Shown here piece after piece: positions 42,729 through 50,333 of a DNA stretch of 64,000 nt. The notes under the pieces are model-generated. The model was not told the origin of the DNA, did no database searches, and was given only the letters and a program-made list of their open reading frames with translations. The stretch spans positions 703,202 through 767,201 of the forward strand of contig JBNAVJ010000001.1 in the NCBI GenBank assembly GCA_049700455.1. Direction: 5' to 3'. Numbering within the stretch: the first letter of the stretch is position 1; each line of letters opens with the position of its first letter. The translations under genes were made by a program, and so were the position numbers. Origin of the DNA: JBNAVJ01 sp049700455 (GTDB lineage: Bacteria; Bacteroidota; Ignavibacteria; Tepidaquicellales; Tepidaquicellaceae).

Positions 42729-44623
42729 GGATTATTAAGAAAAAATATTCCCGATTTCTAACAAGAGTTGTAAATATTGGAGATGTTCCGTTGGGGGGCA
42801 ACTATCCAATCAGGATTCAATCAATGACTACTACTAATACTCTTGATACAAATGGAACTGTTGAACAGGCGATAAGAATAATAAATGCTGGAGCAGATTA
42901 CATTCGCATTACAGCTCCAAGTCTCAAAGATGCAGCTAATCTGGAGGATATTAAAAAACAATTAAGGGCTAAAGGTTATAATACTCCTATCATTGCCGAT
43001 ATTCATTATACTCCTAATGCTGCCGAACTTGCAGCACGAATAGTAGAAAAAGTCAGAATTAATCCTGGTAACTACGCGGATAAAAAAAAGTTTCAGTTTA
43101 AAGAATACACAGATATTCAATATCAGGAAGAACTTGAAAGAATTGCCGAACGGTTTACCCCTTTAGTTAAGATTTGTAAAGAGTACGGCACAGCAATGAG
43201 AATAGGAGTAAATCATGGTTCTTTATCCGATAGAATTATGAGTCGTTATGGAGACACTCCTCTGGGTATGGTAGAATCTGCAATGGAATTTGTTAAAATT
43301 TGTGAAGCCAATAATTTTTATGATATTGTTCTTTCTATGAAATCAAGCAATCCGCAAGTGATGATTGCTGCTTATCGTTTACTTGTTGAATATATGTTGG
43401 AACACAATATGAATTACCCACTTCATCTCGGAGTAACAGAAGCGGGGGATGGAATCGATGGAAGAGCAAAATCTGCAATTGGAATAGGAACTTTACTTGA
43501 AGATGGATATGGTGATACTATTCGTGTATCTCTTACAGAAGAACCTGAATTTGAGATACCTGTCTGTAAATCTATTCTTAAACGCTATGAAAACAAAACA
43601 AGTGAATCACTTTCTGAAAACGATTATCACACATCAATTAATTACAAAACTATAGAGCCACGCAAATCTATAACGGTACTTAATATAGGAGGAGGGAGTC
43701 TTCCTATTGTTGTTTTGACTCTTCAGCAGTTTAACTATGAAGTCCTAAAAACACTCGGTTATTATTATAATGAAACGATGGATAAATGGAATTTAGGTTT
43801 TGGTGTCCCTGACTATATTTATTTGAGAGAGAGTGCAGTAAATATGAAACTACCGGGTACTTTGAGAGTAATTTGTGATTTAGAATATTATTTAAAAAGC
43901 AATTTGAAAGAAAATTTCGTACCTCTCTGTAATGTTGATGAATATGAAAATACTGTGATTGGTAATAATGTTTATAAATTTCTTCTGATTAAGTCTTTGC
44001 CTGCCGAAAAGATTGTGCAAGATCTGACTGTAGATTATAATACTATTATTGTACTTGAAACAAATGTAGATTTTCTTGAAATACGAAATTTAATTCTGAC
44101 ATTGCGTGACAGAGGTATAAAATGCCCTTTAATTATTAAAAAAAGTATTAACAATGATATATCCAAAGATGATTTTATTGTTAATGTTTCAATTGACTTC
44201 GGTGGTTTACTTATTGATAGGCTGATTGATGGAATCTGGATTGAGTCTGATACAGCCTCTCCTTCAGTTTTAAATCAGATGGCATTTGACATTCTTCAAG
44301 CAACCCGTACGCGAATTTCGAAAACGGAGTATATTGCCTGTCCTTCCTGTGGCAGGACACTTTTTGATTTGCAAAAAACAACAAATCTTGTTCGAAGCAA
44401 AACGAATCACTTAAAGGGGCTGAAGATTGCAATTATGGGCTGTATTGTAAATGGTCCTGGGGAGATGGCTGATGCAGACTATGGCTATGTTGGTAGTGGT
44501 ATAGGCAAGGTTACGCTTTACAAAAAGAAGGATGTTGTTAAAAGAAATATAGATTCTGACAAAGCAGTTGATGAACTTATAAAATTGATTAAAGAAAACG
44601 GTGATTGGGTCGACCCCTCTTAA
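42725..44623 (+). CDS. ispG: (E)-4-hydroxy-3-methylbut-2-enyl-diphosphate synthase, long form
   Basis: IspG performs the seventh step of the MEP isoprenoid pathway with a 4Fe-4S cluster. At 632 residues it is the long form found in Bacteroidota, Chlorobi, chlamydiae and plants, with a central insert domain of about 250 residues (roughly 290-540). The N-terminal TIM barrel includes IQSMTTTNTLDT and ADIHYTPNAAELAA. The cluster ligands are in ACPSCGRTLFDLQ and GCIVNGPGEMADADYGYVG (three Cys and a Glu). It overlaps the rhomboid gene by 4 bases. No other MEP genes are nearby. Confidence 0.96.
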   Translation: MRIIKKKYSRFLTRVVNIGDVPLGGNYPIRIQSMTTTNTLDTNGTVEQAIRIINAGADYIRITAPSLKDAANLEDIKKQLRAKGYNTPIIADIHYTPNAAELAARIVEKVRINPGNYADKKKFQFKEYTDIQYQEELERIAERFTPLVKICKEYGTAMRIGVNHGSLSDRIMSRYGDTPLGMVESAMEFVKICEANNFYDIVLSMKSSNPQVMIAAYRLLVEYMLEHNMNYPLHLGVTEAGDGIDGRAKSAIGIGTLLEDGYGDTIRVSLTEEPEFEIPVCKSILKRYENKTSESLSENDYHTSINYKTIEPRKSITVLNIGGGSLPIVVLTLQQFNYEVLKTLGYYYNETMDKWNLGFGVPDYIYLRESAVNMKLPGTLRVICDLEYYLKSNLKENFVPLCNVDEYENTVIGNNVYKFLLIKSLPAEKIVQDLTVDYNTIIVLETNVDFLEIRNLILTLRDRGIKCPLIIKKSINNDISKDDFIVNVSIDFGGLLIDRLIDGIWIESDTASPSVLNQMAFDILQATRTRISKTEYIACPSCGRTLFDLQKTTNLVRSKTNHLKGLKIAIMGCIVNGPGEMADADYGYVGSGIGKVTLYKKKDVVKRNIDSDKAVDELIKLIKENGDWVDPS

Positions 44624-44631
44624 ATATAATA

Positions 44632-45900
44632 ATGATAGAAAAAATTATATCTGGTGGACAAACTGGTGCTGACAGAGGTGCTCTTGAAGCTGCAAGAAAA
44701 TTAGGTATTGCTACAGGTGGCTATATTGTAAAAGGATTTTTAACTGAAAAAGGACAGGATTTATCTCTCAAGCAATTTAATCTAAAACAACTTAATACTA
44801 CTGATTTTTCTGTTAGGACAGAACTAAATGCAAAGGTTTCAGATGGTACTGTAATTTTTTCAAGGGTTGATAATAAAGGAAGGGTAATAGGTGAAGGAAC
44901 AAAATTTACTTTAGAGGTACTAATAAAAAATAAGAAACCTTTTCTTATAAATCCTTCTGATACTGAATTTATTGATTGGGTTCATAAATACAATATCAAA
45001 GTTTTAAATGTTGCAGGAAATAGAGAAAGCCAATTTTGGGGTATCCAGAATCATACAGAAAAATTCCTTATAAAAACTATTAAAAGAATATTGGGCTCTG
45101 AATGTACCTATAAACTTAAAAGCATTTTGAATGATAATATTTCAGGTTCCTCCGAAATCCTGGAGAGTATAATTGAGTGGCTGAAATTTTGTTATGTATT
45201 CTATAAAACCAATCCTGGAATCCTTTATAAAAGGTTGGAAATAATAGAAAAAAAACTGTCGCATTTTGCTATAGTAATACAATTTATAAAGGAAGCAAAA
45301 GCAAAATTGAAAAAAAAACCTGAATTATTTTTGACATTCTTGAAAAACTATTACAACATTCAAAATGCATATTATCGAGAATTATTTCTGAAGATTGAAC
45401 GGGAGTATAACTTGCGAAATAAAACTGTTCTGCTTCACAGTCGGAGTGGGGTTATAATAAAATTCCTTAAATTCCTTACCTCCCAGGGAATTCTGTTAAA
45501 TATAATTCAAACTGAATCAAGACCATCTTTTGAAGGAGTAGAGCAAGCAAGAGGTCTGCTTGGCTTTCGGCACAGGGTTACCTTAATTGTTGATTCAGCT
45601 ACTTCTTTGTATATGCCAGCAATAGATTACGTTTTACTTGGGGCTGATGCTGTAATTAAAGATGAAAAAGTTTTTGTCAATAAAATTGGGAGTTATAGCA
45701 TTGCACTCCTTGCAAAAGAATTCCGGAAGGAAGCTCTTGTCATTGCAGGAAAGTATAAATTTATAACTTCATTTGAATATAAATTTACTAATCCGCCTCG
45801 TTCTTCAAAAGAAATTCTTACCAAAAGTTCAAAAAATTTAAAGGTTGAAAATTTTTACTTTGAAAAAGTTCCCTTTTCCTTAATTACAAAAATTTATTAA
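44632..45900 (+). CDS. Two-domain fusion: SLOG/molybdenum-carrier-like and eIF2B/R15P-isomerase-like
   Basis: A 422-residue protein that joins two domains. Residues 1 to about 153 match the putative molybdenum carrier/YpsA-like SLOG family (ISGGQTGADRGALEAARKLG, TGGYIVKGFLTEKG, GEGTKFTLEV, NVAGNRES). After a helical stretch (about 155-260), residues 263-380 resemble the Rossmann domain of eIF2B/MtnA/ribose-1,5-bisphosphate isomerase: LLHSRSGVI, ESRPSFEGVE, LLGADAVIKDEKVFVNKIG. The Asp of GAD is kept. The catalytic Cys of the isomerases is replaced in HSRSG. The ATG at 44632 lies 8 bases after ispG; a TTG start inside ispG is rejected. It closes the eleven-gene run. Function unknown. Confidence 0.8.
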   Translation: MIEKIISGGQTGADRGALEAARKLGIATGGYIVKGFLTEKGQDLSLKQFNLKQLNTTDFSVRTELNAKVSDGTVIFSRVDNKGRVIGEGTKFTLEVLIKNKKPFLINPSDTEFIDWVHKYNIKVLNVAGNRESQFWGIQNHTEKFLIKTIKRILGSECTYKLKSILNDNISGSSEILESIIEWLKFCYVFYKTNPGILYKRLEIIEKKLSHFAIVIQFIKEAKAKLKKKPELFLTFLKNYYNIQNAYYRELFLKIEREYNLRNKTVLLHSRSGVIIKFLKFLTSQGILLNIIQTESRPSFEGVEQARGLLGFRHRVTLIVDSATSLYMPAIDYVLLGADAVIKDEKVFVNKIGSYSIALLAKEFRKEALVIAGKYKFITSFEYKFTNPPRSSKEILTKSSKNLKVENFYFEKVPFSLITKIY

Positions 45901-45913
45901 AGTAAAGCTGTTT

Positions 45914-45932
45914 AGGTAAAGAGTTATTACCT
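45914..45932 (+). terminator. Weak hairpin after the eleven-gene run
   Basis: AGGTAA pairs with TTACCT across a 7-base loop, followed by three T residues, 14 bases after the last stop codon. The position is right for a terminator but the stem is short. Confidence 0.35.
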
Positions 45933-46062
45933 TTTAAGTAAAAATCATTATTGGTAATTTATATCAAGCGGGAACATTCAAATAGACACTAACTTATTCC
46001 CCTTCAATACTAAAAACCCCGCTCAGATTTGTTTAAACTATAACAATCAGAATGGAGTTCTT

Positions 46063-46992
46063 ATGAAAAAAAATTTTCAAAAAAAAATTGAAAATATCAA
46101 AGACTATATCGGTATTATATCGGGATGTATAATCTTTGCCATCTCATATTCCTGGTTCCTGATACCTTTCAAGGTAGCTCCCGGAGGAGTTGGAGGTATT
46201 GCAACAATTCTTTATCATTTGTTTGGATTGCCCGCAGGGATTTCTATGATTTTGATTAACATTCCACTTTTTATCCTTGGTTGGATAATGATAGGCAAGC
46301 AATTTGGTGTGAAATCATTTATTGGGATGGTAGTTGGCTCTTTTCTCATTGATGTTTTTGACCCAAAGCTTTTATATAATAATGTTAATTTTTTCAAAAG
46401 TTTAGTTAACACTCAATATTGGGCTTTTACAGACAATATATTATTGGCTTCCCTGGCGGGTTCTGTGTTATTGGGACTTGGACTTGGCATAATCTTTAAG
46501 TTCAGAGGTTCAACTGGTGGGACAGATATTCCTGTTGCAATTCTTAAACAATATACTGGTCTATCAATTGGTACAGGTTATTGGATGATTGAAACCCTAA
46601 TTATTTTTTCAATAGGTATTGTTTTTAAAGACCTTAATCTTATTATATGGGGATATCTCAACCTCTTTATTACCACTCAAATTGTCGATTTAACTGCTGA
46701 AGGATTACCGTATGTTAAAGGAGCATATATTGTAACATCAAAGGATAATACAATTCGTAACCGAATCATTTCAGAGCTGGACCGCGGCATTACAGTTTTT
46801 ATTGCAGAAGGAGGATACACAGGGAGGCAACAAAAAGTTCTATTTGTTGCTGTAAGCAGAAGGCAGGTTACACAACTTAGAAGGATTGTTAAAGAAGAAG
46901 ATCCACAGGCTTTTATGGTTCTATTTGATATTAACGATGTGATGGGGGATGGGTTCAAAACAAGAACTCTTGATTTTCAGAGTGTGGAGTAA
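46063..46992 (+). CDS. YitT family membrane protein (DUF161 plus DUF2179)
   Basis: A 309-residue inner-membrane protein. The first two thirds have about five or six membrane segments with the YitT signatures FKVAPGGVGGIATILYHL and FKFRGSTGGTDIPVAIL. The last 90 residues are a soluble DUF2179 domain (VKGAYIVTSKDNTIRNRII, VAVSRRQVTQLRRIVKEEDP). The family is widespread and has no firmly assigned substrate. It is preceded by a 162-bp gap and followed by 95 bases before addA, so it is probably its own transcription unit. The start ATG is supported by a ggagttctt upstream. Confidence 0.88.
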   Translation: MKKNFQKKIENIKDYIGIISGCIIFAISYSWFLIPFKVAPGGVGGIATILYHLFGLPAGISMILINIPLFILGWIMIGKQFGVKSFIGMVVGSFLIDVFDPKLLYNNVNFFKSLVNTQYWAFTDNILLASLAGSVLLGLGLGIIFKFRGSTGGTDIPVAILKQYTGLSIGTGYWMIETLIIFSIGIVFKDLNLIIWGYLNLFITTQIVDLTAEGLPYVKGAYIVTSKDNTIRNRIISELDRGITVFIAEGGYTGRQQKVLFVAVSRRQVTQLRRIVKEEDPQAFMVLFDINDVMGDGFKTRTLDFQSVE

Positions 46993-47087
46993 AAATTTCT
47001 AACTTGGATAATAGATGTTGTAACTGTAAATTGCTGCATGGTAATATAGTTTTTCTTTTTTGAATTTGTTAAATTTTTTAGGAAAAT

Positions 47088-50000
47088 TTGTCTGGTAAGC
47101 TTCAAATATGTACTGCTTCTGCAGGTTCTGGAAAGACCTCAAAACTTGCTGCTATTTATATTAAGTTAGCGTTACGTCATCCTGACGCCTTTAAAAGTAT
47201 TCTTGCTGTAACTTTTACTAACAAAGCAACTCAGGAGATGAAGGAACGGATTATCCGTTTTCTTTATAGCCTATCAGACATCCCTGAAAATAATCACGAA
47301 ATTAACTCTTTGTTGCATCAACTAGAAAATTCAGGTATTCAAAATCGGCTAAAGGAATTATCATCTACTGTTTTAAAAAATATACTTCATAATTATTCTC
47401 ACTTTTCAGTTTCTACTATTGACAGTTTTTTTACCCGGATACTACATTCCTTTGCGCGGGAAATGGGAATTTCATACGGGTACCAAATAGAACTTGAACA
47501 GCGAAAAGTACTTGATGAAGTTATAGAGAGACTACTTGATAAACTCCAGAAAGGAATGGAACTAACAGATTTTTTAATCGATTATTTGAATTATAAGATT
47601 GACAACTCTGGTGGATGGAATATTGAAAGGGATTTAAAAAACCTGTCTCGGGAGCTCTTAAATGAAACATATTGGGAAAAGCGTTTTTCACGCATATCCG
47701 GAGATAAGTTTATTGAGAAACAAAAAGAATCTGTTCGTAGGTTCACGCAGGAATTAAGGGAATATAAAAGAGCGTTTGTTCATAAAGTACAGGCTATTGC
47801 TTCTAAAATAAACACTATATTTGAAAACAATCAGCTTTCTGAAAACCATTTTTACAATAGGAGTAGGGGACTTGCACCGTACCTAAAAAGTCTTGCCAAT
47901 GCTACTGTGGATGACTTTAAGCTCCCAACTAATTCCCAAAAGGATGCAATTGAAGATCTGGAAACAAAATTTTTCACAAAGAAAACACCAATTGATAACA
48001 AAGTTAAGGAAGAACTAAAAGCCCTTTTATTCGATCTTAAAAGGTTGTTTTATGAACAAAAGGAGGGAGAAATATACAAGTCAATAGAAATTATTCTTCA
48101 GAATATTTTTCTTGTAGAAATTTTTAAAGATATTCTTGAAGAGTTAATTTCCTATCGTGTCGACAATAAAATATTATTGCAGGCAGATATCAATCTAATC
48201 TTACGAAAAATTATTTCAACTGATACTTCACCTTTTATCCTTGAGAGAGCTGCTTTAAGGTATAAACATTTTTTGTTTGATGAGTTCCAGGATACTTCAC
48301 TGTTTCAGTGGCATAACTTTAAACCACTAATTGAAAATTCTCTCTCAGAAAATCACGAGACCTTAATAGTTGGTGATGTTAAACAAGCAATTTATCGATG
48401 GCGAAATGGTGATATGAAACTCCTGGCAGGGGGAATCTTTAATGATTTAAGAGCTTTTTCTTCTAATATGGAAATTATAAATCTTAAAAATAATCACCGA
48501 AGTTGCCAAAATATTGTAAGTTTTAATAACTTATTCTTTTCAAAACTACCAGAATTTCTAGAATTTAAAAGTGAACTGCTTACAAAAACATATTCATCTA
48601 ACTTAGTAAATCAGAACCTTCCAGAGGATAAACCAGGTGGTTATGTTAATGTTCGTTTTATTAGTGAACCAAACGAAGCAACTGAAAACTACAGTATTAA
48701 GGAAAAATTAGAAGAAAATTTACTTCAGGTGATTGATGAGGTGTTGAATGACGGCTATGATTTGAAGGATATTGTAATTCTTGTTAGACGTAATATTATA
48801 GGTAATGGCATAGCTGAATTGCTTGTAAAAAATGGCAAACAAGTTACAAGTTCCGATTCATTGCTTGTTTATAAATCGTCAAAAGTAAAATTGATTATAG
48901 GAGTTTTGAAATTACTATGTGATGAAAAAAATAAATTAATGCGTTTTGAAGTGTTGTATGAGTATTTACTTAATACAAAAGGCCTGTTTGATATATCTTT
49001 GTATGAATTACTTGAAGACTCCGAAAGTCTTGCACAACAACTTAAAGCTAAATTGCCACCGGAATTTTTCTCCAACAGTAAAGAATTTTCACTTAACCCA
49101 TTATTAAGTAGTTTATCTTTATATGAAGTTTGTGAACTTATTATTCAAATCTTTAAATTGGATTCCGCTGATCCTTATATATTAAAATTTCTTGAAACGG
49201 TGGATAAGTATATGAAAAACTATGAAGGTGATATTGTGAGTTTCTTGATGTGGTGGGATGATAATAAAAAAGATATTTCTATAGCATTTCCGGAAGAAGC
49301 AAATGCTATTAGAATTATGACTATACATTCTGCCAAAGGACTCTCTGGCAGAGTTATAGTAATTCCTTATACTGACTGGGAATTAGGTCTTGATGGAACA
49401 AAGGATTATATATGGGTTTCTTCTGATAACGAACCAGTTGGTAAATATGCTCCTTATTGTGTAAAAGCAGTGAAAGGTCTTGAAACTACACTTTTTAAAA
49501 ATGATTATCTTGCGGAACAAGAATTAAAACATCTTGATAATATTAATCTTTTATATGTAGCATTTACTCGGGCGGTAGAACGTCTTTACGTGTTTGTTGA
49601 AAGTAAAAAAAACTCTAGCAAATCGACCAATAAAACCACAACAAAAGCGAACAATTTGCCATTATTAATTGAAAGTGTTGTAAAAAATTTAGGTCTTGCC
49701 AGTTATGATAATCCTGCTGGGTTTGAATTTGGAGACAAGAATATTGGTCCTAAAAGAATACAAAAGAAAATAAGCAAGTCTCCAGACTTGCAGTATCATA
49801 ATCTGGATAAGTTTATATCCTTGAACTATTTTAACCGAATTGTTACCAAACCTTATAGAGAGGATTTACAGATATTTTTTAATGACGAGAGACGTCAGCT
49901 GATAGAGAGGGGCATAGTATTGCATAAGATACTTTCTAAACTTCGTTATCGCGATGAACTTGACCGCCTATTGGCTAATGTTCTTGTCGAAGAAACAGAC

Positions 50001-50333
50001 ATTTCTGATATTGCAGTCCTTAAGCAATCAATTTCATATCTTGTATATAACTCTCCTTTAGAAGTATATTTTTCGAGAGACTGGAAAGTATTAAATGAAT
50101 CTGAGATTATAACTCCTGAAATAGAAACTCTTAGACCAGATCGTATAGTGTTTAAAGATGATACAGCAGTAGTAATTGACTACAAGACTGGCTCGCAAAG
50201 ACAGGAAGATGTAGCACAGATAAATCGTTATGGTGCAATGTTATCAAAAATGGGATATAAGATTGTAAAAAAATATCTGGTTTATTTTGAACTTGAAAAT
50301 GGAAATTTACCAATTAAGATTATAGAATTATAA
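47088..50333 (+). CDS. addA: AddA-like UvrD-type helicase/nuclease
   Basis: The helicase-nuclease subunit of an AddAB-type double-strand-break repair complex. At 1081 residues, the N-terminus has Walker A (TASAGSGKTSKLAAIYIKLA), motif Ia (AVTFTNKATQEMKERI), DEFQDTS (motif II), VGDVKQAIYRWRNGD (motif III), and later MTIHSAKGL and VAFTRAVERLYVF (motifs V and VI). The C-terminus is a PD-(D/E)XK RecB-like nuclease (RPDRIVFKDDTAVVIDYKTG). The start is TTG, with an AGGAAAA sequence 5 bases upstream. It overlaps the next gene by one base (TAATG). Confidence 0.92.
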   Translation: MSGKLQICTASAGSGKTSKLAAIYIKLALRHPDAFKSILAVTFTNKATQEMKERIIRFLYSLSDIPENNHEINSLLHQLENSGIQNRLKELSSTVLKNILHNYSHFSVSTIDSFFTRILHSFAREMGISYGYQIELEQRKVLDEVIERLLDKLQKGMELTDFLIDYLNYKIDNSGGWNIERDLKNLSRELLNETYWEKRFSRISGDKFIEKQKESVRRFTQELREYKRAFVHKVQAIASKINTIFENNQLSENHFYNRSRGLAPYLKSLANATVDDFKLPTNSQKDAIEDLETKFFTKKTPIDNKVKEELKALLFDLKRLFYEQKEGEIYKSIEIILQNIFLVEIFKDILEELISYRVDNKILLQADINLILRKIISTDTSPFILERAALRYKHFLFDEFQDTSLFQWHNFKPLIENSLSENHETLIVGDVKQAIYRWRNGDMKLLAGGIFNDLRAFSSNMEIINLKNNHRSCQNIVSFNNLFFSKLPEFLEFKSELLTKTYSSNLVNQNLPEDKPGGYVNVRFISEPNEATENYSIKEKLEENLLQVIDEVLNDGYDLKDIVILVRRNIIGNGIAELLVKNGKQVTSSDSLLVYKSSKVKLIIGVLKLLCDEKNKLMRFEVLYEYLLNTKGLFDISLYELLEDSESLAQQLKAKLPPEFFSNSKEFSLNPLLSSLSLYEVCELIIQIFKLDSADPYILKFLETVDKYMKNYEGDIVSFLMWWDDNKKDISIAFPEEANAIRIMTIHSAKGLSGRVIVIPYTDWELGLDGTKDYIWVSSDNEPVGKYAPYCVKAVKGLETTLFKNDYLAEQELKHLDNINLLYVAFTRAVERLYVFVESKKNSSKSTNKTTTKANNLPLLIESVVKNLGLASYDNPAGFEFGDKNIGPKRIQKKISKSPDLQYHNLDKFISLNYFNRIVTKPYREDLQIFFNDERRQLIERGIVLHKILSKLRYRDELDRLLANVLVEETDISDIAVLKQSISYLVYNSPLEVYFSRDWKVLNESEIITPEIETLRPDRIVFKDDTAVVIDYKTGSQRQEDVAQINRYGAMLSKMGYKIVKKYLVYFELENGNLPIKIIEL

